NCBI GenBank assembly: GCA_023525975.1
Contig: CM042023.1
Coordinates: 18,525,501-18,589,500 of the forward strand
Direction: 5' to 3'
Length of the DNA: 64,000 nucleotides
From: Smallanthus sonchifolius
Taxonomy: Eukaryota > Streptophyta > Magnoliopsida > Asterales > Asteraceae
The notes beneath the pieces were generated by a model. It was not told the DNA's origin and made no database searches. It saw nothing but the letters and a program-made list of their open reading frames with translations. The position numbers were made by a program, and so were the translations under genes. Numbering within the stretch: position 1 is the stretch's first letter; every line of letters starts with the position of its first letter. Below, one piece after another: positions 1-10,283 of this stretch.

Positions 1-216
1 TTTTTTATTTTTATAAAAACCGGTTTAAACCGGTTTAAAGGACAAACCGGTTTAAAACCTACCCGAACCGGTTTGACCGGTTTACATATTTCCATTACCA
101 AAACCGGTTTAACCCGAACCGGTTTGGGCCCAAACCGGTTTTGACTTTTCGTTGACCAAACCGGTTCGGGTCGGGTTGAACCGGTTTGGGTTAAAAAACC
201 GATTTGTGCACCACTA
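1..216 (-). mobile_element. hAT transposon terminus, running off the left edge
   Basis: The block is packed with AAACCGGTTT palindromes and ends in GTGCACCACTA. Read on the minus strand it starts TAGTGGTGCACAAATCGG and matches, over about 200 bp, the left end of the complete hAT element at 7189. It is therefore the same terminus of a sister copy in the opposite orientation, whose body lies outside the window. Bases 217-224 would be one copy of its 8-bp target duplication, which cannot be checked here. Confidence 0.8.
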
Positions 217-224
217 AGAATCAG

Positions 225-901
225 TATGAGAATGTTAGGGTTGTAAAATTTGGGGTTGTCACTTGGACTATAAAGTATAAGGTGAGAAAGAATAAGAATG
301 GGCTAAAATATAAAACATTAAAATTTGGGTTTAACTTAAACAAGCCATGGTCATCTTGAACTCGGTTCATTTACAAACCAAGCCGAGCTGGAACCGAGTC
401 GATTTCAAGTGAAGTTCAAGCTATTTGAACCGGCCTAATCCAATAAGCTAAAAATCTAGTTAATGAAAGAGTATATAATTATTTCAATATATGTGAGGGT
501 ACGAGCTCATAAAAATAATAATCGAATCAGTTAAAGTTTTTTAGTTGATGCATCCAAATGTTTTTACTTTTTTTAAGAAGGTATATTATGTCTTTATAAA
601 TAAATTGTTAGATTCTTGCTTAAAGGAACTTTTTGAAGCGGTAGTATTTCCACTTGTGAATGCATATCAACTTTAAAGCAAAACAACATATAGATCATAC
701 CAAGCATGTGTAGACCAACCAATTTTTAGATGGGTTGATGAAACATAAATTGGTATTAAAATATATTTTTTTATCTCATTATCTCCTTGTAACACAACTT
801 TAAGTATTTAACCAACTATTCAACTATCAACACAAAGAAATTATAAATTATTAAGATTTAGATCTTAAAATGCATGATAGAAAACATTATTTTAATTTGG
901 C
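225..901. other. AT-rich stretch without a recognised gene
   Basis: No supported gene is visible. Around 340-440 there are a few GAGCCGA/CGGTTC motifs reminiscent of subterminal repeats of another decayed hAT-like MITE, but no termini can be defined. Confidence 0.4.
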
Positions 902-1247
902 AAATTTGATTTTAATAATCCAAACTATTATTTATTGGCCGATAATAATTCATACTAATAGTTTGGCTAGTGACAGTTTTAACTTTTCACTTTTGTTGTC
1001 AATGTTAGTCCTAGTAGCATAATTATCATAGATTTACAATCGGTTCTCACTCGATTTCGCTTGTACGTTTCTCCGTTTCATTCAAAATTATCATTTTGAG
1101 CAAAATCAAGCGTAAATCTATTATGATTATGCTACTGGAACAACCCTTGACAACAAAATTGAAAGTTGAGTCTGTCACCAGCCAAATTATTAGTTTGAAT
1201 TATTATCAACCAATTGATCATAGTTTATATTATTAAAATCCAATTTA
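902..1247. mobile_element. Foldback MITE, nearly full-length inverted repeat
   Basis: The left arm (from 902, TTTGATTTTAATAATCC) is matched by the reverse complement of the right arm (to 1247) over about 170 bp, so almost the whole unit folds into one hairpin. Recognisable paired blocks are GATAATAATTCA, TTTGGCTAGTGACAG, TGTTGTCAA and GTAGCATAAT. There is no coding capacity. The outer ends resemble those of the element at 3961. Superfamily is not proven; long arms would suit a Mutator-like foldback. Confidence 0.75.
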
Positions 1248-1395
1248 CCTATATAATAATACCCATTAAATTATATATCTCTTGTATTGTCAAACTTACG
1301 AGATTACAATAAATAGTCTCGCACCCATATTGAGAAAATATCAATCTTGACTCGTATCTCATAATATTACTTGACTCGTATCCCAAGTTAACTAT

Positions 1396-1662
1396 TTTTT
1401 TTGAACGGCCGAAGAATACTATAAGTCCGGCCACCCGGGTAAACCCATTGGAGAAAAGCCACCTATGCCCGTAAACGCAGACAGCGCTGGACCCGGCCCG
1501 CCCACCATTCCAAGAGAAACCTACCACCCGAAGGCTCACTGTGGTAAAACCCCTGGCCTACCTTAGCATATTGTAACAAGTGAGACTCGAACCCATGACC
1601 TCCACATTGGAAGGCCATGGGGGTGGCTTCTCCCAAACCAATTGATCTGAGACTCATTGGCA
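1396..1662 (-). mobile_element. tRNA-derived SINE
   Basis: Read on the minus strand, the element has a pol III B-box-like GGGTTCGAGTCTC about 60 bp from its 5' end. It continues through a GGTGGGCGGGCCGGGTCCAGCG core and ends in GTTCAAAAAAAA. Imperfect target duplications flank it: AAGTTAACTATT at about 1384-1395 and AAATTAACTATT at about 1667-1678. The same core recurs, 5'-truncated, at 40563-40696. The small open frames over this block are not genes. Confidence 0.75.
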
Positions 1663-1788
1663 ATCCAAATTAACTATTACACGTGATTTATATCTCTACA
1701 TGTATTCTTTTAAGATCTTAATCATTATTCTTAATTTCTAGTGTTATATTATATACACAAGTATGGTGGCCATTTGTGTTAGTGTGGT

Positions 1789-2086
1789 TGTTAGAAAACA
1801 AACACAAGAATCACAAACACGTTTATTGATCGATACCATCAATTGACTCTTTTCTTATTAAAATTCTCGACATAGTAAAACCAATACAATATATCCCTAT
1901 TTATAACTAAACAACACTTGATAAACAAGCAACTTAATCCTATTCAAATACCACTTTTAGTTCTATTACAACTCTAACCAAACAATAGATAAATATAAAC
2001 TCAAATTATATGACTCAAACACGTTTTAAACTCTTTTCCAATTCACCCATCGACTTCTTTTAATCAAACAATAGATTAATCCTTCA
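1789..2086 (-). repeat. Ty1/copia LTR
   Basis: The block is bounded by TGTTAG and CTTCA on the plus strand (TG...CA). Outside the right boundary lies a purine tract (minus-strand AAGGAGGAGAA, 2087-2097) that serves as the polypurine tract. This makes it the 3' LTR of a minus-strand element. A partial second copy (about 80 bp) is at 3045-3125. Confidence 0.6.
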
Positions 2087-3130
2087 TTCTCCTCCTTAAT
2101 CTTAATATGGACATGTTAACTCTTCAAAGTAATGTTGGTTCCTTCTTCTCGGATCCACGACCTCTACCACGGTCTCCGTCCATTGTCTTCACGGTTTGAA
2201 CTCCCACTTTTTTTCCAAACCCGTTTGTTACCAACTCTACTTGTCTCCTTTGATCTGACGCTACTCCAGTACACCAATTCCTTCTTCGTTGTAAGCCGCC
2301 TGCTATCAACCACCAACTTGAAAACGAGTCACCGGCTTCCTTTTTCAGAGTCACAAAACGATAATAGATCCAAGCCACCTCCTTGAAAATCTCAACCCCA
2401 TTGCCGATTGTTTCTTCTGCGCTGCTGAGTTGAAATACTTTTGCCAAAAAAACTAGCCGCCTTTTGTTCTTGTCCTAGGCACGAAAGAAATACGGTCGAA
2501 GATATCTATATGCCGTCAAGAAAAACAAATCTCGTTGATGAGTATTCGGTTTGATCAAACCTGTTTTTCCTCGAAAACCTGCCGTTGATCAACACTCCTG
2601 ATTTTTCATTAAATTAAAAAACTGCTCATGTTGTTAAGGAAACCCGCTGCATTGATTCTTGACCCACTAATTGCTGCTGAATACTACCGGACCACTGCTG
2701 TCCAGATCGCTACTCCCCCTCAACACCAGTTGGCCCGCACCATCTTGTTGTCGCCACTGTACAACGCCTCGCAATTCCAAAAACTTTATCCAAGTTCAGC
2801 GACTCAACATCCAATATTAAGGATGTGTTGACCTCAAACAGGTCTATCATGGACTTCTAAAATAAACCCAAGAATTTTGAAAGTAAAATTACCATTTAGC
2901 CCATTTTTCGTTAAATTGGATTGCGGCGCAGCTTGTTGCCCATTTACCTGCTGCCACTTTATTGTAATCTTCCTTCTTATGAATATATTATGTTTATAAA
3001 AAAAACAAACACCATTCTGTTTGTTTTTGGTGAATACTCGTTCATAACCAAACGATACATAAATATAAACTCAAACTATTTGACTCAAACACAAATACAT
3101 TTTAAACTCTTTTCCAATTCACCACTACTT
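2087..3130 (-). mobile_element. Decayed Ty1/copia internal region and partial second LTR
   Basis: Between the LTR at 1789 and the LTR-like fragment at 3045-3125 (shared ATAAATATAAACTCAAA and TTTTAAACTCTTTTCCAATTC) lies about 950 bp with no recognisable integrase or RT. A 107-codon minus-strand frame (2124-2447) ends just before the polypurine tract, but I recognise nothing in it. The region is interrupted at 2918-3004 by the tail of an RLE-type element. Confidence 0.5.
2918..3004 (+). mobile_element. 3' tail of an RLE-type non-LTR element
   Basis: The segment GGCGCAGCTTGTTGCCCATT...CACTTTATTGTAATC followed by an A-run matches the last codons, stop and 3' UTR of the element at 58975-59680 (GGCGCAGCTTGTGACCCATT...CACTTTATTGTAATC). 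It is an extremely 5'-truncated copy of the same family. Confidence 0.7.
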
Positions 3131-3731
3131 GGATTGCAAGGTTTCGATTGCTTCCAAAAATTGATCACAGGTCGTTCGATAGCAAGCCAAGATCAACCAA
3201 CAACACCTACTGTTTTAATTCTCGATTGCAAGCAAGAACCAACCGATCTTCTGTTTCCGTGAATTCAAGATCAACAACAATTAGGTGATGATTAACACGC
3301 TATATATAACAATTATCTATTAAAAACTAAACGATTGATATAATAATGCTCCATTAAATTATAGGTGATGATTTAAACTAGCTACCATTTATTAGCAACA
3401 TGACACATTATTGTTACAAAGCATTAACTCCGTAATAATAGAGTTAATTATAAGAATGGTCTCTGTGATATGTTCATATTCTAAGTTTGGTCCTTAACTT
3501 AAAAAATTACATATTCGTCTTACTGTTCACTAAACATAATACGGGTGGTAATTGGAGTTGATGGACGTTAAATTTTGTTGATAAGTGTATGTAATTGTCC
3601 ATTTTACCCCTAATGTTAAAAGATAAAATAATTAAAAAAAGAAAATAAATAATGGTGGGACCAACTATAAAAAAAAGACAAAAATAAAATAAAAAAATAA
3701 CATTATATGGTTGATGAAACCCACCCCCGAT
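3131..3731. other. Intergenic, includes part of a duplicated block
   Basis: Bases about 3350-3445 (ATTAAATTATA, then GGTGATGATTTAAAC...AGCTACCATTTATTAGCAA) match 28752-28768 and 29573-29660 near the cysteine-rich peptide gene. The remainder is AT-rich with no supported gene. Confidence 0.5.
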
Positions 3732-3925
3732 TAGAGGTGCACAAATCGGGTTGGGCCCAAGAACCGGAACTGGTTTCTTGGACAGGGTTGGGTTTTGGCC
3801 GGGTAGGGGCCGGAACCGGTTTTAGGTGTGGAAAATCCTATCCGGTGGAACCGGTTAGGGTAGGGTCAGGTCCGACTTGGTTATGGAACCGGTTCCAAAC
3901 CGGGTTCAACATATATTTTTTTTAA
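3732..3925 (+). mobile_element. Truncated hAT terminus, related subfamily
   Basis: It starts with TAGAGGTGCACAAATCGGG, the same terminal sequence as the complete hAT at 7189, followed by GGAACCGGTT-type subterminal motifs. No opposite end is found and the body is missing. The 72-codon open frame over it is a by-product of the repeat motifs. Confidence 0.7.
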
Positions 3926-3960
3926 ATAATTAAAATAACATTAAATAACATAAAGGATTA

Positions 3961-4414
3961 TTGGATTTTAATAAACCCACCTTTTAACAATTGGCCAATA
4001 ATAATCCCAACTGAGAATATTCTTACCACCAGTCCCTACTTTCAAACTATTTTCTTACATTGGACTCCCCGTTAAAAAAACTTAACGCCGTTAGATTTTA
4101 TATTACGTGGACATCTGCAAACCGCCGGAAGTCGAGCCAAGCTAGCAGTGGTCTCGTGGTGGGTTTTGAAATTGGCTCTGGTGGTGTTTAACTTGCCTCG
4201 TTAAACATCACTGTTGTCTCTGTTTGGACTTGCCGTACAAACGAGACTAGTTAAACACCACCTGAACCAATTTCAAAACCCACCACGAGACAACTGCTAA
4301 CTTGGCTCGATTTTCCGGCGGTTTGCAGATGTCTACGTCATATAAAATCTAACGGCGTTAAGCTTTTTTAACGGGGGGTCCAATGTAAGAAAATAGTTTG
4401 AAAGTAGGGACTGG
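3961..4414. mobile_element. Foldback MITE with long near-perfect hairpin, right end truncated
   Basis: Arms 4029-4220 and about 4225-4414 are reverse complements through almost their whole length (for example AGTCCCTACTTTCAAACTAT against its complement at 4394-4413, and AAACCGCCGGA against TCCGGCGGTTT). The outer left end, TTGGATTTTAATAA...ATTGGCC(A)ATAATAAT, resembles the ends of the MITE at 902-1247. The matching outer right end is absent after 4414, so this copy is truncated. Confidence 0.75.
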
Positions 4415-5330
4415 TCGTGTACACTTTTGTTTAAAGTATTATTTCTTCTTCGAGGTTCAAATTATTGAATCTCATGAGTAACGTTGACTATCGAATTTTG
4501 TAGATGATCAAGTTTTGCGGACGTGCGTGTTGCTTGGAGTTTCATGTACAAGGTAGGTGGTTGGGTTTTAAATTTTCAATTTTGTTGAGGTTTATAAGGA
4601 TGGTTAACGCTTACGCAAAATGATTCATCTCCTTGAAGCAACTAGAAAACTCATGCATTCCCGAAAGTGCAAAATAATGAGAAAGTTTTGCAGGTATTTA
4701 GAGTATTGTGAACGTGAATAACTGAATTGTGCTTTTTGTTTATAAATAAACAAATAATTGAAGTTTACCCTTGTTTGAAAATAAATAAGTGAAAATAATA
4801 AATTGAGTGGATGGATAATTGGATAAATAAATAAAAACCTTTTATTTACTTAATTTAATTATTATAAAGAAGATGTTTCAAAAGAAAGTAGTGGTCTTAT
4901 TATTTAGTAATTAAGCCAAGATTTAAATACTAATTAGTTTAATGAAATAAAAAGTCATAAGAAAGTAATTAATCAAGTCATTATTGAATTAAAAGAACGA
5001 AATATTTGTTAATCTTTTTATAAAACCATTTGTACAAGACGGGTATTAAGTTTTTTTACAAGGTAAAGAGGTTTGTAAATAATTTATAATCTAGATAATA
5101 TCTATAACCCAAGAGTTTGATAAAGGTTTTGTTTGAACAAAATAACTATATTAGTTAAATCGAGTAATAACCAAATAATTAGTTTACAAAGAAAGTTTAA
5201 ATGTCGACCATTAAGGCGAGCCAAAAGTAATAACATTTATATTTAGGTACGGGATATGTATTTAAATTTAAATCTTAAGAAAACGAGAAATAGAATGTCC
5301 GGCTAACATCTCAGGTAATTTTTCACCAGG
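4415..5330. other. AT-rich intergenic, nothing recognised
   Basis: No gene, RNA or complete transposon end is visible on either strand in this 0.9-kb stretch. Confidence 0.4.
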
Positions 5331-6230
5331 AAGCAGATGAGCACCGAGACGAAGATCGTTGTGGTTATTCATATTGCAAACCGGAATTCAGCTCTAGCTA
5401 CTTCCGTACATGCATCCAGTATTCCTCAGTCTCCTTCCATCATGCCTATGTGGGTGCCAAGATGTGCAATCAGGTCCTCTTTGTACCGTACTGGGCCCAA
5501 TAGGCTATTTATTAGTTGACCCGACAGGTCGTGCTTTATTCCCTGCCTCAGAAACTCTGCGGTCCTTACATATAGGTGAGTGGTATTAGCTGGAACTCCT
5601 ATTGCACTGGTAAGTCCCATGGCTTGTCTTGCTCATGCGTCTGTATGGTATAGGTTAGGTGCTATATACGGGTCTCTCGGAGGAGATGATTCAGATGCTC
5701 GGAGTCTCATGCCCGTGCTCCTAAGCCAATTTGTTCTGCGGTCAAACATGGATCTGACAGCTGGGTGTGCCGATGACCGGTCGTCTGGTGATGGGGATCC
5801 GAAGTCTTCCTCCTGGGTTGACTCTGTTTCAGAGTGATACTTCGGGGAGTGAGGAGGGTAAGAGGCCATGTCTAGCACGGAAAAGGTCGTAAGTGCTAAA
5901 GTTCAAAGGTTTTCATGTGTTTAGGGTTTGACTAGTCATAACACCGAGTTCTCATATTAGTATGTTAGGAGTAACACTTGACCTATAAGCAGTGTGCCCG
6001 TGAAGAAAATTCCCAGGAAAGAGAGGTTGGTCACAAAGGACACACTTAAGTACCCCGCTTTCCTTAGTCAGAATCTTTCATGGGTCTACACCCACTCTTC
6101 CAGCCATCATGTACCATTAACATTATTATTTGGACTCCTGGTCATGATGAGGATCATTAGAGATTGTGTCTTGTGGCTCAAAGGTATGCTTTATCTATTT
6201 AAGCAGCTTCCTTTCCTTGAATGGTAAGGT
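5331..6230 (+). other. Unassigned coding-like sequence, probably decayed
   Basis: This block is less AT-rich than its surroundings. It contains short plus-strand frames at 5337-5519, 5580-5837 and 5994-6227 that would need several frame changes to join. I recognise no domain. It may be a decayed retrotransposon segment or a dead gene. Confidence 0.3.
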
Positions 6231-6283
6231 CTAAGGGCTTAGGTTTCTTATAAGTGACGATAAGGGTGGTGTGTTTTTTTCAA

Positions 6284-6855
6284 GACATTTTGAATACAAC
6301 TCGGTTTTCAAATAAACTTATATCAGAATTTTGACAAAAAAGAAATAAAAACAGCCGAGCAGTCCATTCTTTGAAAAAAACTTAATGAACGAAAATTAAT
6401 AAAGAAAACCAAAATTAATAGAAAATTAAACGGGTTATACCTGCGCTAGGCGGCGGGTGGGCCAATCGTTAATAAATTTTAAGCGAAAACGTAGACACAA
6501 CGGTAAAAATAATGGTAATAAAAAAGAAACCTAAAGGTAAATAATAAAAAAAGTTCGGGTAGTCGAAAACCATAAAAACGAAGACCGAGACCAGTTCCGA
6601 TAATACCAAGATCGGCAATGATGTTGTCCACTCATAATAGGTTCGGTTCGTCACGGGACGAAAACGGTAACGACACTCGCTAAAGGTCGCAATACAAAAA
6701 GAAAACTCGATTTTTAATACAACTTCGTTTTCAAAATAATTTATATCGTAACGTTTGACAAAAAAAACTAAAACCAGCCATGCACTCCGTTTTTTTAAAT
6801 TAACGGACTAAAGTTATTAAAGGAAAACAAAATTATTAAAACATTGAACGGGTTA
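6284..6855. repeat. Pair of diverged direct repeats about 150 bp long
   Basis: Bases 6284-6438 and 6712-6855 share an order of blocks: TTTTGAATACAACTCGGTTTTCAAA-like start, TTATATC, TTTGACAAAAAA, CAGCC..GCA and a GAACGGGTTA end. About 270 bp lies between them. They could be a two-unit tandem repeat (period about 425 bp) or remnants of two LTRs. No coding is supported; the 61-codon minus-strand frame at 6469-6654 has no recognisable domain. Confidence 0.5.
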
Positions 6856-7603
6856 AAAACGTATTTTATACTATGTACGAGGGGGAAATTGAAAAAAAAA
6901 GCATGAAGTGTCAATTTCTAAATGGAATAGCCGGATGTTTCTTTTTAATCTATTAGGTAATTAAGTTATGACAAGAAGCAAATATTTGAAAGAGTAAAGT
7001 GTCAATTTTGTTCTTCTGTTTTAGCCATTTTAGCCACTTTCATACAAAAACTTTTTTTTTAGCTTTTTCGTCCCCGACTTTTCAAAATCTAGTCATTTTC
7101 ATCCACTTAATTAACTCCGTCTACATTTTAAGTTTTTAACATTAAATCAGGGGTAATTTGGTCTTTTCAACTGCTTTGTACTCTCTATTAGAGGTGCACA
7201 AATCGGTTTTTTAACCCAAACCGGTTCAAACCGACCCGAACCGGTTTGGTCAACGAAAAGTCAAAACCGGTTTGGACCCAAACCGGTTCGGGTTAAACCG
7301 GTTTCAGAGAGGGAAATATGTAAACCGGTCAAACCGGTTCGGGTAGGTTTTAAACCGGTTTGCCCCTTAAACCGGTTTAAACCGGTTTTTATTAAAAAAA
7401 AAAAAATCAAATAAATTTTATGTTTTTAATATAAAATCCAAAATAAAATATAACAAAATTAAAACATAAAGTTCAACGTTTATTAATATTTGGATAGTTC
7501 GGAAATTAAAAAACATAACAAGATAAAATTGTAAAACATAACAAAAAGTATAACAAATATAAAACATTAAGTTCAACGTTTTATTTTTTGGAATATTGAT
7601 TGA

Positions 7604-9685
7604 TTATTCTTGTGCGTTGTCTTCGGAACTAGAGCTTCGTAGCCTTGCATCTTCGGCTAGTTCTTCATCCGTGACTGGTTCGGATATTCCAAGATCAACC
7701 TCGTTGTTGTGTATGACTTCTTCGGCTTGAATTTCATCTTCGAGAGAAGTTTGGTCTTGTATCCTATCCATCGCATCCAAATGGTCCTTCAAACAAATGC
7801 ACATTTCCATCGCTAGGGGTGTGAGTCTAGTCCTTCGTATCGATAATACCCTGCCACTAAAAGAAAACGCAGATTCCGAAGCTACCGTGGAAGCTTGGAC
7901 GGTTAGTACATCACGGGCCATGGCGGAAAGAATCGGAAACGAAGCTTCGTTTTGTTTCCACCATGCCAAAATATCAAACTCCTCAAAAACGGTAGGAGGC
8001 ATAAACGCTAAAAAGTTTGTGCCAACATACCTTCCGAGTTCGCTACTCGGGGTGGTACCTCGAGCACGTTTACTAAATTCATTTAACATTTCGTTATATA
8101 AATTCAAGTTAACATCTCTCGAGGTACCACTTGATGATGTACCCATTGTATCATGTGGAGTCGGAGTTGTACCATATTTATGTAAATAAACATCAAATAA
8201 ATCTTGTAAACATTTGTTAAAATATGTTTTTGTGCCTTGTGCAAAATGGATGTCTTCGCTATCCAAATTCAAAGCGTAAGTAATTCTATCAATCAAGGTT
8301 TCAACCCCGTAAACATTTATGGTAGGGTTTAACGCGGCGGCGCAAGTTATAACGGGAGGGATTTCTTTAAAATATTTCACTAATTTTTCTTTCATCGGTT
8401 CTATCATTTTTATAAAAAGATCGCTTTTATTTTCAAGCTCAGACAACTTGTTAGCCATTAAATATATTTGTTTTAGTGTTAATGGACTTGTGGGATAATA
8501 AACACCGGATAAAAAAGTTGTGGCGGTTTTAAAAACTTCAAGCAATTCGGTTACGTCTTTTAAAATGTTCCAATTTGTAGACGGAAAGTTTTGAATTTTA
8601 CGACGAGGTTTTGAGGAAAGCTTATCATGAAATATTTCTAAAGTTTCTCTTTGTCGTAAAGCGCTATAAAACATAATATAAGTCGAGTTCCATCTTGTCT
8701 CGACGTCCCAATTCGGGCCTAAGCAAAGATTATTCGTATCACGACAAAATTTAATATAATCATGGTATCTTTTTCTGTTACTAAAAATATCTTTAAGCAT
8801 TTGTCGAAAACTATATGTTAAGTTTGAAACCTCTTCAATTGCAAGCCCGGCTTGCACCGCCAAGTTAATGATGTGTGCGACACATCGACTATGGAAAAAA
8901 ACGCCGTTGCAAACGGGTTTATATTTAATTTTTAGTTTTTGAACCGCATTTGTATTATTAGATGAATTATCAAAAGACATTGAAAAAAGTTTATTTTGTA
9001 ATTTAAATTCGTTAATAACACCATCCAATATATAAAATAAATTTTCGCCGGTGTGTGGATATTCAAACAAGTCAAAAGCGATTGTACGCTTCATCATTTG
9101 CCACGTATTGGGATCAACCCAATGCGCGGTAACGCAAAGGTACGAATCGGGTATACCATGTGGAGCCGACCAAACATCGGTGGTTAAGTTTACACCGGTT
9201 TGCAAATTTTCAAAACCTAAAATTAATTCTTTTTTTGCTTTTTTCCACATTTTTATACAATCTCGTCTAAGGGTTGTGCGACTTACTTGGTGATAACGAG
9301 GTTGGAGTGTCTCTTGAATCATCTTTGTCAAGCGCGGATTGTCAAAGTGGTTGAACGACAATCCTTCTTGAATCACTAACCTCGCCATTCGATCTCGAAC
9401 AATATTTGGATCAAAGTTCCAAATTCCTCCTTCGCTTGTCATCGAGGTTTGACCTTCACTTGGAATTCCCTTCAATGACGGGCAAGATTTTTCCATATGC
9501 GTTTTCAAAGTAGTGTTTGAATCTTTCCCCAAAAACGTACCACACAACTTGCAACGAGCACGTTCCTTTCCGTTTGACAACAAACATAAATCGTAATTGC
9601 ACCAGATTGCCGGATTTCTCGTTGTTGCTAGAATTTGCACAACGGTAACTTCGTTTGAGGAACCACTAACACCAAAACTTGCCAT
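7604..9685 (-). CDS. hAT-family transposase (BED zinc finger, RICESLEEPER-like)
   Basis: A 693-residue single-exon protein. An N-terminal BED-type zinc finger (about residues 25-70) contains CKLC and a downstream His...Cys pair (HMEKSC). Next is the RNase H-like hAT catalytic region, with LTTDVWSAP carrying the first acidic residue, FDNSSNN the second, and a CVAHIINL motif. The C-terminal dimerisation domain (about 575-650) has LAWWKQNEASFPILSAMARD and STVASESAFSFSGRVL. The length is normal for plant hAT-Ac transposases and there is no internal stop. The protein would bind the element's ends in the nucleus and cut and paste it. A TATAAATA box lies about 115-120 bp upstream on the minus strand (about 9800-9806). 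Whether it is expressed is unknown, and a domesticated gene is unlikely because the ends and target duplications are intact. Confidence 0.93.
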   Translation of the reverse strand: MASFGVSGSSNEVTVVQILATTRNPAIWCNYDLCLLSNGKERARCKLCGTFLGKDSNTTLKTHMEKSCPSLKGIPSEGQTSMTSEGGIWNFDPNIVRDRMARLVIQEGLSFNHFDNPRLTKMIQETLQPRYHQVSRTTLRRDCIKMWKKAKKELILGFENLQTGVNLTTDVWSAPHGIPDSYLCVTAHWVDPNTWQMMKRTIAFDLFEYPHTGENLFYILDGVINEFKLQNKLFSMSFDNSSNNTNAVQKLKIKYKPVCNGVFFHSRCVAHIINLAVQAGLAIEEVSNLTYSFRQMLKDIFSNRKRYHDYIKFCRDTNNLCLGPNWDVETRWNSTYIMFYSALRQRETLEIFHDKLSSKPRRKIQNFPSTNWNILKDVTELLEVFKTATTFLSGVYYPTSPLTLKQIYLMANKLSELENKSDLFIKMIEPMKEKLVKYFKEIPPVITCAAALNPTINVYGVETLIDRITYALNLDSEDIHFAQGTKTYFNKCLQDLFDVYLHKYGTTPTPHDTMGTSSSGTSRDVNLNLYNEMLNEFSKRARGTTPSSELGRYVGTNFLAFMPPTVFEEFDILAWWKQNEASFPILSAMARDVLTVQASTVASESAFSFSGRVLSIRRTRLTPLAMEMCICLKDHLDAMDRIQDQTSLEDEIQAEEVIHNNEVDLGISEPVTDEELAEDARLRSSSSEDNAQE

Positions 9686-9798
9686 GTTTTTTTTTTGAGT
9701 TTAGAGAGAGTTTAGAGAGCGTTTTTGAGCGGTTAAAGAGCGGTTTTAGAGATTAGAGAGTGTAAAGAGAAGTGTGATCAACCCTAAACACCCCCCAC

Positions 9799-9808
9799 CT
9801 ATTTATAG
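9799..9808 (-). promoter_or_regulatory. TATA box of the hAT transposase gene
   Basis: The minus strand reads CACTATAAATAGG, a good plant TATA box. It lies about 115 bp upstream of the transposase ATG, inside the element, and is followed by a GAGAG/TTTAGAGAG-rich leader (9690-9775). Confidence 0.6.
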
Positions 9809-10283
9809 TGTTTTATGGGTCCAAAAACTCCAAAAAAACGGCCAAAATCGACCCCAACGGCCATATAGCCGTTGGCCAACGGCTAGAACTCGCCCAATGG
9901 TTCAAACCGGTTTGAAAACCGGTTTCCTAACCCGGTTTAGCCAAAACCGGTCCCAACCCGATTTTTTTTCAGAAATCCTCAAACCGGTTTGAAACCGGCG
10001 GTTTTTGGGCAACCCGAACCGGTTTGGTCCAAACCGGTTTAACCCAAACCGGTTTGCCGGTTTGAACCGGGTTAAAAAAAAAACCGGTTTTTTTGTGCAC
10101 CACTACTCTCTATGGCATCTAAGAAGGATTTTCTAAAAGACCAAATTAGCCCTGATTTAACGTTAAAATATAGACGGTGTTAGTCAATTAGATGAAAATG
10201 GCTAAATTTTAAAAGTTAGGGATGAAAAAACTAATTTTTTTTTTATTAAAGTGATTAAAATAGTCAAACCATAATAACATGCA

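Larger units (their letters stand above)
7189..10105 (-). mobile_element. Complete hAT transposon, potentially autonomous
   Basis: The element has every expected part. The ends are TAGAGGTGCACAAA and its inverted partner TTTGTGCACCACTA (14 bp, one mismatch), with exact 8-bp target duplications CTCTCTAT at 7181-7188 and 10106-10113. A single uninterrupted transposase frame lies on the minus strand. Both subterminal regions (7205-7390 and 9900-10090) are arrays of the palindrome AACCGGTT, the likely transposase-binding sites. The length is 2,917 bp. Perfect target duplications and an intact ORF suggest recent activity, and an inverted relative of its left end is at 1-216. Confidence 0.93.
6994..10283. 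mobile_element. Foldback MITE split by a hAT insertion
   Basis: The left arm (about 7010-7170, TTTTAGCCATTTTAGCCACTTT... GGGGTAATTTGGTCTTTTCA) is the inverted complement of the right arm (about 10125-10275, CTAAAAGACCAAATTAGCCCTGA...). The hAT at 7189-10105 lies in the loop. The outer boundaries come from comparison with the related site at about 30285-30310, where AAGCAAATATTTGAAA and ATGCAAATCCTTG are separated by only about 15 bp. Without the hAT the MITE is about 370 bp. Confidence 0.7.

Noticed and set aside
2124..2447. 107-codon minus-strand gene
   Set aside because: No domain is recognised and it lies between a copia polypurine tract and decayed internal sequence; most likely part of the dead element.
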